A model generated the notes under the pieces. It was not told the origin of the DNA. It searched no databases and worked only from the letters and a program-made list of their open reading frames with translations. From JAEXOD01 sp964652025 (GTDB taxonomy: Bacteria; Bacteroidota; Ignavibacteria; Ignavibacteriales; Melioribacteraceae): DNA of 64,000 bases. The stretch is taken from positions 77,236 to 141,235 of the forward strand of contig CAZYZX010000011.1 of NCBI GenBank assembly GCA_964652025.1. The letters are read 5' to 3'. Within the stretch, counting starts at the first letter, position 1. Every line of letters begins with the position of its first letter. The position numbers were made by a program, and so were the translations under genes. This document shows, in pieces, positions 1-9,400 of this stretch.

Positions 1-2223
1 AGGAATCATAATTTCTGGATATACTTTAATTTTTTTCTTTGCAACTTCGCATGCAGCTTCAAAAATTGCACGAGCTTGCATTTCTGTAATTTCTGGGTAG
101 CTTATTCCTAATCTGCAACCACGGAAACCAAGCATTGGGTTAAATTCTTTCATGTTTTCAATTTTCTCTTTAACTTTTTCTACACTAATACCCAATACTT
201 TTGCAACTTCTTCTTGTTCTTTTTCTTCATGAGGTAAAAATTCGTGTAATGGTGGGTCTAATGTACGGATTGTTACCGGTTTACCAGCCATTACCTTAAA
301 AATACCAATAAAGTCTTCTCTTTGATAAGGTAATAATTTTGCTAAAGCATTTTTTCTGCCTTCAACAGTATCGCTTAAAATCATTTCGCGAACGTAAAGA
401 ATTCTATCGCCACCAAAGAACATATGTTCTGTACGGCATAATCCAATACCTTCTGCACCAAAAGCAACAGCAGCTGCAGATTGATCTGGTTGGTCTGCAT
501 TTGTTCTTACACGTAATTTTCTAACTTCATCTGCCCAGCTCATTAAATCCTTATATGTTTGGTATACTTTAGATTGCTGTGGCTTCATTTCTTTTGTAAT
601 AAGAACTTGAATAACTTCTGAAGGTTTAGTTAAAAGTTTGCCTTCAATAACTTCACCGGTGGAGCCATCAATAGAAATGTAATCACCTTCTTTAATTAAA
701 AAGCTGTCATTACCTTCTACTCGCATTTCACCTTTCTTATAATCGATATTTAACTTTCCGCAACCAGCAACGCAAACTTTACCCATTTGACGCGCAACTA
801 ATGCAGCATGGCTTGTCATACCGCCGCGTGCTGTTAATATACCTTCTGCAGCGTTCATACCTTTAATATCTTCTGGTGATGTTTCAATACGTACCAAAAT
901 AACTTTATCACCTTTTGCTGCCATCTCTTCAGCTTCTTGTGCACTGAAAGCAACTTTACCACTTGCAGCACCTGGTCCAGCGTTTAATCCTTTTGCTAAT
1001 AAACGACCAGCTTTTATTGCTGCTTCTTTTTCTTTTGGATCAAATATTGGACGTAATAACTGATTTAATTGATCCGGATCTATCCTCATTAAAGCTTCTT
1101 CTTTGCTAATTAATTTTTCGCGAACCATATCAACAGCTATTTTAACAGCTGCAAAACCTGTTCTCTTTCCTACACGGCATTGTAACATCCAAAGTTTACC
1201 TTGTTGAATGGTAAACTCGATATCCATCATGTCTTTGTAGTGCTTTTCTAATAATTCACGTACTGCAATTAACTCGTTATAAATTTTTGGACTTTCTTTC
1301 TTTAAAGTTTCAATTTTTAACGGTGTACGAATACCAGCAACAACGTCTTCACCTTGTGCATTAAATAAATATTCACCATAAAATACGTTTTCGCCACTTG
1401 CAGCATCACGTGTAAAAGCAACACCTGTTCCGCTATCTTCTCCCATATTTCCAAAAACCATAGACTGCACGTTTACTGCGGTTCCCCATTCTTCGGGTAT
1501 ATCATTAAGCTTTCTGTAAACAATTGCACGTTCATTCATCCAGCTTCCAAATACCGCACCAATTGCACCCCATAATTGCTTTTTAGGATCTTCTGGGAAT
1601 GTAATTCCAAGTCTTTCTTTAATTGCTGCTTTAAATTCTGCAACAAGTTCTTTTAAGTCTTCTGCGGTTAATTCTGTGTCTTTTTCCACACCGCGTGCTT
1701 TTTTCTTTGCTTCTAAAATTTCTTCAAATGGGTCTACATCATGTTTTGTTTGTGGCTTTAAACCTAAAACAACATCGCCATACATAGCAACAAATCTACG
1801 ATAGCTATCGTATGCAAATCTAGGATTATTTGTTTTTTCAATTAAACCTTGAACAGTTTTATCGTTTAACCCTAAGTTCAATATTGTATCCATCATACCG
1901 GGCATAGAAGCACGGGCACCACTACGAACAGAAACTAATAAAGGATTTTTTGGGTCTCCAAATTTTGCACCCATTTCCTTTTCTACTTTTGCTAATGCTG
2001 CAACTACTTGCTCTTCTAACTCTTTAGGATATTTTTTCTTGTTTGCATAATAATAGGTACATACTTCGGTAGTAATTGTAAATCCAGCAGGAACAGGCAA
2101 TCCTATATTTACCATTTCGGCTAAGTTTGCACCCTTGCCGCCTAATAAATTTTTCATGTCTGCTTTTCCTTCGGCTTTTTTACCACCAAAAAAATAAACA
2201 TACTTTGGCGTCTTTGCTGCCAT
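1..2223 (-). CDS. ppdK: Pyruvate, phosphate dikinase (3' end cut by the window edge)
   Basis: Interconverts pyruvate, ATP and Pi with PEP, AMP and PPi in the cytosol, linking glycolysis and gluconeogenesis. I translated the edge-spanning frame directly: it starts MAAKTPKYVYFFGGKKAEGK and runs 741 residues to base 1 without a stop; the family is usually about 880-910 residues, so the C-terminal part of the PEP/pyruvate TIM barrel is missing. The N-terminal ATP-grasp part carries LLGGKGANLAEM and the MPGMMDTILNLGLN segment. The phosphohistidine domain has ARGGMTSHAALVARQMG with the catalytic His at residue 472. The ATG at 2221-2223 is preceded by a strong TTGGAGG Shine-Dalgarno, and the gene lies 23 nt after lpxK, so it could be co-transcribed, although functionally it looks unrelated to lipid A. 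The identification is very secure. Confidence 0.97.
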   Translation of the reverse strand, partial: MAAKTPKYVYFFGGKKAEGKADMKNLLGGKGANLAEMVNIGLPVPAGFTITTEVCTYYYANKKKYPKELEEQVVAALAKVEKEMGAKFGDPKNPLLVSVRSGARASMPGMMDTILNLGLNDKTVQGLIEKTNNPRFAYDSYRRFVAMYGDVVLGLKPQTKHDVDPFEEILEAKKKARGVEKDTELTAEDLKELVAEFKAAIKERLGITFPEDPKKQLWGAIGAVFGSWMNERAIVYRKLNDIPEEWGTAVNVQSMVFGNMGEDSGTGVAFTRDAASGENVFYGEYLFNAQGEDVVAGIRTPLKIETLKKESPKIYNELIAVRELLEKHYKDMMDIEFTIQQGKLWMLQCRVGKRTGFAAVKIAVDMVREKLISKEEALMRIDPDQLNQLLRPIFDPKEKEAAIKAGRLLAKGLNAGPGAASGKVAFSAQEAEEMAAKGDKVILVRIETSPEDIKGMNAAEGILTARGGMTSHAALVARQMGKVCVAGCGKLNIDYKKGEMRVEGNDSFLIKEGDYISIDGSTGEVIEGKLLTKPSEVIQVLITKEMKPQQSKVYQTYKDLMSWADEVRKLRVRTNADQPDQSAAAVAFGAEGIGLCRTEHMFFGGDRILYVREMILSDTVEGRKNALAKLLPYQREDFIGIFKVMAGKPVTIRTLDPPLHEFLPHEEKEQEEVAKVLGISVEKVKEKIENMKEFNPMLGFRGCRLGISYPEITEMQARAIFEAACEVAKKKIKVYPEIMIP

Positions 2224-2246
2224 AAGTTTTTCCTCCAACTAATTAA

Positions 2247-3299
2247 TTAATGAATGTTATTTATTATATTTAATATTTTATTATCAAAATTCTCTTTATC
2301 ATCTGGCAGTAATTCTATGTGCAAATAATATATATCTATATCATCTAATTCTATTGCAAATTGCTTTAGCTTTACGGCATCCTTTTGTGTTGTAATTACA
2401 CTATAGGAATTAGTTTCATAAAACTTCTTTCTAATTAAATTAATCTCTTTCAAGTCATAATATTTATGGTCTACAAATATTAGTTTATTGCTAACATCTA
2501 AACCAATTTTTTCTAATGCTGCTATAAACGAGTGCGGCTTTGCTATTCCACACACAACTAAACTTTTTTGACCTATAAATTCTTTAATCTCATAATTTAC
2601 ATGCGTTTTTATATCTACAAAATAATTAGCTTTATACCCTGCATAAAAAACTGGAATGTTATTAAAGTACTTAGTTATATTTTCACTAATCTTTTTCGGC
2701 TCATCAAATTTTCTATTAATTATTATCATATCTGCCCGCTTACATTCTGCAAATGGCTCTCGCATAATTCCTATAGGCAATAATTTTTGTTGATATACTT
2801 TGTTCTCTCCCAAAAATCTTTGGTCAAAAATTAATATATTCAAATCCCTATGTATCCACCTGTGTTGATATGCATCATCTAAAATAATTACATCTGGGTT
2901 AGCTTGGTCAATTAGTTTTTTTGCACCATAAAATCTGTTTTCGCTTACTGCAGTTATTACACCACACTCTTCTGCAACTAAATAAATTTCATCACCCGCA
3001 CTTTCAACATCTTTATAAATCTTTTCTTCATCACTAACAAATAAATACCCTTTACTTTTCCTTCTGTAACCGCGGCTAAGTACCGCTGGCTTTTTTCCAT
3101 TCTCTTTTATTAACTTTGTTAAATAAATAACCATTGGCGTCTTTCCAGAACCACCCACACTAATATTCCCCACACTAATAACTTTACTTTTAACTTTCCC
3201 CACTTTAAATATGCCTTTATCAAAAAACATATTGCGTAATTTTATAATCACAAAATATGCAAGCGATATAGGATAAAAAAGTAATTGCGTAAAGTTCAT
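2247..3299 (-). CDS. lpxK: Tetraacyldisaccharide 4'-kinase LpxK
   Basis: Phosphorylates the 4' position of the lipid A disaccharide precursor at the inner face of the cytoplasmic membrane, using ATP. The 350-residue product has a hydrophobic N-terminal segment (MNFTQLLFYPISLAYFVIIK) that anchors it to the membrane, then a P-loop SVGNISVGGSGKTP with GGSGKT at residues 49-54, and the LSRGYRRKS and DDAYQHRWIHRDLNIL stretches characteristic of LpxK. I chose the ATG at 3297-3299; a TTG two codons upstream gives a slightly longer frame but is less likely. It begins 7 nt after the DUF374 acyltransferase and follows lpxB by one gene, which is a coherent lipid A operon. Length matches the family. Confidence 0.96.
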   Translation of the reverse strand: MNFTQLLFYPISLAYFVIIKLRNMFFDKGIFKVGKVKSKVISVGNISVGGSGKTPMVIYLTKLIKENGKKPAVLSRGYRRKSKGYLFVSDEEKIYKDVESAGDEIYLVAEECGVITAVSENRFYGAKKLIDQANPDVIILDDAYQHRWIHRDLNILIFDQRFLGENKVYQQKLLPIGIMREPFAECKRADMIIINRKFDEPKKISENITKYFNNIPVFYAGYKANYFVDIKTHVNYEIKEFIGQKSLVVCGIAKPHSFIAALEKIGLDVSNKLIFVDHKYYDLKEINLIRKKFYETNSYSVITTQKDAVKLKQFAIELDDIDIYYLHIELLPDDKENFDNKILNIINNIH

Positions 3300-3306
3300 A
3301 TGCAAA

Positions 3307-3960
3307 TCAGTATTCCAAAGACTCTAATTTATTTAACTTGTTTTTACACTCATCAATAATTACAGAAGTTTCTTCATAACTTAAATCGTTTTTAATATAA
3401 ATTGGTTCCGAGTAATTTAACACAATTTTAGAAAATGGTTTCGGTAATTCAAACTTATCCCAACTATTTTTAAAAAGGTACAAATTTTTATTTTTTACAC
3501 CTACTAATATAAGGGGTAAATTGCCTTTTTTTGCAATAATTACAGCGCCCGCTTTAAATTCTTTTGCTGGTCCTCTCGGTCCATCTGGTGTAATTGCAAT
3601 CGAGTTACCACTTTTTGCTTTTTCCACCAAAATATCTAAAGATTCTTTTCCACTTTTATTGCTGCTACCTCGCTGTAAATTATATCCCCATTTATGTAAT
3701 ATCTTACTTAATAATTCCCCATCTTTACTTGGGCTTACTAATGCAGTAATATTTTTATTTCTATTAACATACCAATTTGCTAACATTGTGCCATGCCAAA
3801 ATGCTATTACAAAAGCTTTTCTACTCTCTAATATTTCTAATGTTTTTGGGGGAATATTTTTTTGTATTTTATACGTCTTACATAAGATGTTAATAACAGA
3901 ATATAATAATACATTCCCCAGTATACGTAAAATACTTTTTTTTATTTCTTTAATTTTCAT
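3307..3960 (-). CDS. DUF374-family lysophospholipid-type acyltransferase, probable LpxJ-like lipid A late acyltransferase
   Basis: Probably adds a secondary acyl chain to lipid A at the inner membrane. The 217-residue protein has the acyltransferase pattern FWHGTML (His 56), SPSKDGELL, the QRGSSNKSG loop and ITPDGPRGP (residues 123-131), which together define DUF374. The family includes LpxJ, a lipid A secondary acyltransferase unrelated in sequence to LpxL/LpxM. Position between lpxB and lpxK supports that role, but substrate specificity is inferred. The ATG at 3958-3960 (MKIKEIKK) gives an 11-nt overlap with lpxB; a further in-frame ATG at 4003-4005 would add 15 residues and overlap lpxB by 56 nt, so I prefer the shorter form. 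Neither start has a clear Shine-Dalgarno, suggesting translational coupling. Confidence 0.85.
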   Translation of the reverse strand: MKIKEIKKSILRILGNVLLYSVINILCKTYKIQKNIPPKTLEILESRKAFVIAFWHGTMLANWYVNRNKNITALVSPSKDGELLSKILHKWGYNLQRGSSNKSGKESLDILVEKAKSGNSIAITPDGPRGPAKEFKAGAVIIAKKGNLPLILVGVKNKNLYLFKNSWDKFELPKPFSKIVLNYSEPIYIKNDLSYEETSVIIDECKNKLNKLESLEY

Positions 3961-5083
3961 GAACAAAATTATATATAGCTTCTGCCGCTTTTTTAGAAGC
4001 ACCATTAGCTGCTAATTTATCTCTTACTATCATTAGTTCGTTTTTTAACTCACTTAACTTATTGTTATCTTCTAAATATTCTGAAATTACTTTAATAATA
4101 TTTGTGGAATTAATATCATCTTGAATTAATTCCTTAACAATTGTTTTGCCAGCAACAATATTAGCCAGTGCTATATTTTTTATTTTTATTAAAGCTTTAC
4201 CCAAATAATAAGTTAAACTATCTGTTTTATAAACTACAACAAAGGGCAAATTAAACAAAGCTGCTTCTAATGTAGAAGTACCCGATTTAATTATGCCAAA
4301 CGATGAATATTTTAATAATTCGTAAGTATATTCTTTTATAACCACAGCTTCACTTAAGTTAAATTTATCAAACAAACTTTTATCGATATTTAACGAACAA
4401 GCAATAACAGTTTGATAATTATATTTTTTACTTAACACTTTTGCAGCTGATAATGTTTCTGGTAGTATTTTTTCAATCTCTTGTAACCTACTACCGGGTA
4501 ATATTAATAATATTTTTTTATTTATATCTAAGTTAAATTTCTTAAAAAATTCCTCGCGCTCTATAAAATTATAATTATTAATCCTATCAATTAATGGATG
4601 ACCTGTAAAAACAACAGGGACATTATTACTTAAATAAAAATCTTTTTCAAATGGAAATAGAACAATCATTAAGTCTACAAGAGCTTTAATTTTTTTTACC
4701 CTATGCGCACCCCAAGCCCAAATTTGTGGGGAAATATAAAAAATAATTTTTACACCTAATTTTTTTGCTGCTCTTGCAAAGTTTAAATTAAAACCCGGAT
4801 AATCTACAAGTATAACGGTTTTAATCTCTTCTTTCTGTATTAATAAAAGTAAATTTGTTTTTACCTTTTTAATAAAGGGTAAATGCTTTATAATTTCCGC
4901 AAAGCCTAAAAATGCCATATTATTTATATGATATACGGCATTAAGCCCCGCAGATATCATATTATCCCCACCAATACCAAAAAATATGGCTTCAGGATCT
5001 AACTTATAATATTCTTGCATTAAAGCAGCTGCGTGCAAATCGCCAGATGCTTCGCCTGCAATTATTAATATTTTATTTGCCAA
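3950..5083 (-). CDS. lpxB: Lipid-A-disaccharide synthase LpxB
   Basis: A GT19 glycosyltransferase that joins UDP-2,3-diacylglucosamine to lipid X at the inner membrane, making the lipid A disaccharide. The 377-residue product begins with the diagnostic KILIIAGEASGDLHAAAL (GEASGDLHA at residues 10-18), then FFGIGGDNM, the LVDYPGFNLNFA and YYISPQIWAWG-like (here FYISPQIWAWGAHR) segments, and the C-terminal IKSGTSTLEAALFNLPFVVVYK donor-site region. The only usable start before the conserved N-terminus is TTG at 5081-5083; an in-frame stop lies just upstream. The gene overlaps the preceding methyltransferase-like gene by 11 nt and the following acyltransferase by 11 nt, indicating coupled translation. 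Confidence 0.96.
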   Translation of the reverse strand: MANKILIIAGEASGDLHAAALMQEYYKLDPEAIFFGIGGDNMISAGLNAVYHINNMAFLGFAEIIKHLPFIKKVKTNLLLLIQKEEIKTVILVDYPGFNLNFARAAKKLGVKIIFYISPQIWAWGAHRVKKIKALVDLMIVLFPFEKDFYLSNNVPVVFTGHPLIDRINNYNFIEREEFFKKFNLDINKKILLILPGSRLQEIEKILPETLSAAKVLSKKYNYQTVIACSLNIDKSLFDKFNLSEAVVIKEYTYELLKYSSFGIIKSGTSTLEAALFNLPFVVVYKTDSLTYYLGKALIKIKNIALANIVAGKTIVKELIQDDINSTNIIKVISEYLEDNNKLSELKNELMIVRDKLAANGASKKAAEAIYNFVHEN

Positions 5084-5669
5084 TGTAATTTTTAATAATA
5101 AATGGAATAATAATTATTAATAAAACAGCAGTAATTGCCTGTAAAGTTCGTCTTTCGCTTTTAACACCCGCTTTTAAGTTAAACGAAGGTTGCGGTAAAC
5201 TACTATCAGTATATTTCTTAAACATTGGGATTAAACGCGGTACATTTGCCTTAAACCTTGCGTAACTATCCCCAAATGCTTTAATTAAATAACCTTCTTC
5301 TTCGTTTATAATTATTCTATATTGAAAATAAAAAAACAAAAAAGCTATAATTAATAAATAGGGAAATAGCGCATTAGACATAATCCCCACACCAGAATAT
5401 AGCAAAATATTCCCCAAGTAAAGAGGATTTCGAACGTGTGCATATGGTCCGCTTACAACTAAATAGGTGCCACCAACGCTACCCGTAGTGCGCGTTTCGC
5501 TGCCAGCATAAGATACACCCCACAACCTAAAAAACTCTCCTATTAATACAAATACAAACCCAATTAATATTGTATTTAATGTAGGCTGTTGAAAAATTAC
5601 CATTAATAATAAAAATGGTATTGGTGTATAACTACGATACTTAAAAATATTTGATGAAAATTTACTCAT
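5073..5669 (-). CDS. Isoprenylcysteine carboxyl methyltransferase / phospholipid methyltransferase-like integral membrane protein
   Basis: A 198-residue polytopic membrane protein of the ICMT/PEMT superfamily, which transfer methyl groups from S-adenosylmethionine to lipid-embedded substrates. The fold-defining signature is GPYAHVRNPLYLGNILL (RNPLY at residues 80-84) followed by the NEEEGYLIKAFGDSYARFK helix (EEEG at 123-126) and VPRLIP, which form the cofactor pocket. About five hydrophobic segments are visible, including an additional helix at 177-193 after a short polar linker. The true substrate cannot be read from sequence: bacterial members include enzymes and proteins of unknown role. 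Its position between a HAD phosphatase and lpxB, overlapping lpxB by 11 nt, hints at an envelope lipid. The ATG at 5667-5669 is the natural start. Confidence 0.8.
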   Translation of the reverse strand: MSKFSSNIFKYRSYTPIPFLLLMVIFQQPTLNTILIGFVFVLIGEFFRLWGVSYAGSETRTTGSVGGTYLVVSGPYAHVRNPLYLGNILLYSGVGIMSNALFPYLLIIAFLFFYFQYRIIINEEEGYLIKAFGDSYARFKANVPRLIPMFKKYTDSSLPQPSFNLKAGVKSERRTLQAITAVLLIIIIPFIIKNYIGK

Positions 5670-5673
5670 TTAT

Positions 5674-6414
5674 CTATCCTTGTATATATACTTCATTTCG
5701 TTTTACAGATGCTTGAAATCTTTTTTTTAATCTTTTTTTATTTTTTAACAAATTTATTTTTTCTATTACATCGTTAAAATTTGTAAATGGCGAAAATGTA
5801 ATCCTGTTTTTTTCACAAAATTTAAGTAATGATTTTTTAGCAAAAATTAAATCACAAAATTGTGCTGGGCAGGTATCACTGTTGCCATCTCCAACATAAA
5901 TATTAAATTCAAAATCTCCACTATTACTTATAACATGATTACGTTTACAATTGGCACATGTTTTACATTCCTCATCTGGATATGGGAACACAGGGATTAT
6001 TTTATTCCCCTCTACTTTTAATTTATTACTATAAACTTTTAAAAAACTTAAACCTTCTCTTTTTAATATATAATTTATATATAAGTCAAATCCATCGCTA
6101 ACAACATATAAGTTAATATTATTATTTTGGCAATAATTAACAAATTCCTTAAAATAAGGGTCAATACTAATAGTATCTAAAAAACTATAAAACTCGTCTA
6201 AATCAAAATTATCAACCGACGCACACATCTGCCTCCAACTTTCAAACGAGCTTATTTCACCATTTAACCAACGAGTTATTACATCATTAACAATCTCTAA
6301 ATTACCAAATTTTAAAAACAATGCCTCGCCAACATCTTTTGTTGTTATTGTTCCATCAAAATCCACAAATACATTAAATTTGGTATCAGATTTTATCTGT
6401 TCAAGATGCAACAT
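5674..6414 (-). CDS. MtnX-like HAD-IB family phosphatase
   Basis: A 246-residue cytosolic HAD-superfamily phosphatase. Motif I is FVDFDGTIT with the nucleophile region DFDGT at residues 18-22, motif II is VVSDGFD (106-108 SDG), and motif IV is VGDGNSDTCPA (GDGNSD 175-180). A Cys cluster, C150-x2-C153-x2-C156 in EECKTCANCKRNH, is typical of the MtnX-like group and may bind metal. MtnX itself dephosphorylates an intermediate of methionine salvage, but no other salvage genes lie nearby, so the substrate is open. A basic tail (KNKKRLKKRFQASVKR) ends the protein. It overlaps the end of smc by 14 nt and stops 4 nt before the methyltransferase-like gene, so it belongs to the long operon. Confidence 0.82.
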   Translation of the reverse strand: MLHLEQIKSDTKFNVFVDFDGTITTKDVGEALFLKFGNLEIVNDVITRWLNGEISSFESWRQMCASVDNFDLDEFYSFLDTISIDPYFKEFVNYCQNNNINLYVVSDGFDLYINYILKREGLSFLKVYSNKLKVEGNKIIPVFPYPDEECKTCANCKRNHVISNSGDFEFNIYVGDGNSDTCPAQFCDLIFAKKSLLKFCEKNRITFSPFTNFNDVIEKINLLKNKKRLKKRFQASVKRNEVYIQG

Positions 6415-9400
6415 TTATCTCTTCGTTAAATTGTACACCTACTAGTTTAGAAATTCCTTCTTCTTGCATTGTAACACCATACATGTTTTCTGCTGCTTCC
6501 ATGCTTCGTTTATTGTGTGTTACTAAAATAAACTGTGTATTTTTACTAAACTCTCGCATAAGATTAACAAATCGGTCAATATTGGCATCGTCTAAAGGAG
6601 CGTCAACTTCATCTAAAATACAAAACGGGCTTGGTTTTACTAAATAAATTGCAAACAATAATGCTATTGCTGTTAAAGTTTTTTCTCCACCAGAAAGTAA
6701 CTCTATTGTTGTTGGTCTTTTACCTTTAGGCTTTGCCATAATTTCAATTTTCCCTTCTAAAACATCCGCTCCCTCTTCTAACGTTAAATCAGCTTCATCA
6801 CCAGGGTTAAATAATGTTTGAAATATATTCTTAAAGTTTTCTCTTATTTTTTCAAATACCTCTAAAAACAAATTTTTTGCTGTTACGTTTATTTCTTCAA
6901 TTGTCTTAATTAAATCTTTTTCAGATTCAATTAAATCATTACGTTGTTTATTTAAAAATTCCCAACGCTCTTTTTCTTCTTCATACTCACTATAAGCTAA
7001 TAAATTTACCGGTCCTATACTTTTAAGCTTATTTTTTAATTGTGCAACTTCTAATCCCGTTGCCTTTATATCTATTGTGTCGCTTTCGTCGTATTCTTTT
7101 AATACTAATTCGTAATTATATTCATCTTTTATATGGTTAGTTAAGTTTTCCAATCTTATATTTAATTCATTCATTTTAACATCTGTGGAGTGTAAACCAT
7201 CACCACACGTTTGTCTTTTGCTGCGCAACTTAACTAACTGAGCTTCTAATTCACTTGTCACTCTTTTAATTTCTGCCAACTCACCTTCAACTTTTTTCTC
7301 TTCATTTATTAAAAGCTGTCTATCAAAACTAATCTGTTCTAAGGCCTCTTCTTTTTCTTCAATAATGTTTTTATTTGTAATTATTTCTTCTTTTGCATTT
7401 TCAATATCTTTCTTTCTCTTTTCAATTGTATTTTTAATATTTCTTTCAGTGTCCTCACCTCTTTTTATATCATTGCGCAAATTATTTATTTTACCTTTAT
7501 TGCGCTCTAATTCTATCATCGCTTTATTAAATTCTGAAACAGCTTTATTATATTCTTCCTCTAATGCTTTTATTTCTTCTTCTTTTTGTAATATCTGGTT
7601 TTTAATTACATCTTTATCACTTTTTAATAAATTTATATTTTTTTCTGTATCGGTAATATTTCGTTCAAAAAAATTAACTTCTTTAACCAATTCATTTATT
7701 GCGCTGTGGGATTTATCGATCTCTTCTTCTTTTTTATTCTTTTCAAACTCAAATTTGGCAATCTGTTTTTCTAACGTATTAATGTCATTTTCTAACATCT
7801 TACCCTGTTCGCTAATTGCCTTTAAATCTATTTTGGCTAATTCTTCTTCTGTAACTGTAATTTCTTCTCTAATTGCAGCCATTTTATTTTGAATGTTTGG
7901 CAACTCAACTTTAAGGTTTTCTAACATCTGCTTTCTACCAAATAAAGAGTCTTCTAAGCTTAACGCTCCGCCCGCTTCTACTATACCGTTAGTAAAAACT
8001 ATATCCCCATTTAATGTTGCAAAATTAAAAGAGGGATATTTTTGGTTTAAGCTTACCGCTATTTCAATATCTTTAACTAAGGCTGTATTATAAAGTACTT
8101 TTTTAAAGTATGGCTTCCATTTCTCTTCTGTTTTAACATAGTCATAAGTCCAACCAATAAATCCGTTTTCAGCCTCTATTTTTTTTATTCTTCGCTTAAA
8201 ACGATAATCATCTAACGTATCAAAAACAGTTTTTTTCTTTGTAATAGGTCTATTAAGTAAATAAAAAGAAGCCTTTCCAAGATTATTTGTGCTTAAAAAA
8301 TTAATTGCATTTTTAAGCTCATCCAAATTTTCTATAAGCAAATTATTAACCACAAACTTTAGTGCGGCTTCTAGTGCGGGTTTATATTTCTCTTCAGTAT
8401 CTCCTACATCAGCAAAAAGTGTATGCTCTCTATCGGTCCAAGTTTTAGATTCGATTAATATTTTTACCCCTTTCGATACCCCCTCTAAATTTGTAATTAA
8501 ATTTGTTACAAATTCTATTTTATCTTTTAATGCATTAAAACTGCTTTTTAAATCTATTTCTTCACTTTTCAGTGTGTTTAATCTTTCTTCTAATTTTTCC
8601 TTTAGTTTATGTTTTTCTGCATATAGCTCTTCTGTTTGGTGCAGTCTATCAATTGTTTTTTGTTTAGATTGCTCCAACTCTTCAATATAGCTTACAGTTT
8701 TAGCCATATCAGTTGTTAATAAGTTAATAGCAGTATTTAACTTAGTTATCTGGTCATTCGTTTTTTTAATTTGGTTTTTATAATTGCTTAATTTATTTTC
8801 TTCGGAACTAATATGTTTTTCTATTGCAATTAATTTTTCTTCTTGCTCTTTTGTCCCTTCTTTTTTTTGTGCCAATTCACTTTTTTTAGTATTAACAGAA
8901 ACTTTAAATTCCTCTAAAAACCTTTCATCAGCTATTACCCGCTTTTCTAAATCCGCAAGCAAAGCATGGTTATCTTCTAAACTTATTTGGGTGTTTTCTA
9001 ACTGAAGTTCAAACTCTTTTATTTCTTCTGTGTAGCGGTCTGTATTTCTTTCGTGGCTTTTAATTCTTTCGTTAGCAACCGATACTGCTCTTTGAATTTC
9101 GTGCATCTTTTCGGTTTCTGCAGATATCTTTTGTTGAATAGAACGTAACCTTCGCTCTATATCTAAAATATTATCTCTATATTTAACTAAATCTGTTTCT
9201 ATTGCTAAAACTTCGCTATCAATAACTTCTTTCTCTTGTAAAAGCTGGTTTCGTTTATCAACTAATTCCTGTAAACTTTTTGCAAAAAAAGAAAACTCTC
9301 TTTCAGCTAAATCTATTTCTTTTTCCCTCAAAACAGATTGAATTTGGTTGTATTGGTCTGCTTTTTTGGCTTGTCTTTCTAACGAGCGTACATTCTTTTC

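Noticed and set aside
3961..4005. Longer N-terminus for the DUF374 acyltransferase starting at 4005
   Set aside because: It would overlap lpxB by 56 nt and the added residues do not resemble the family N-terminus.
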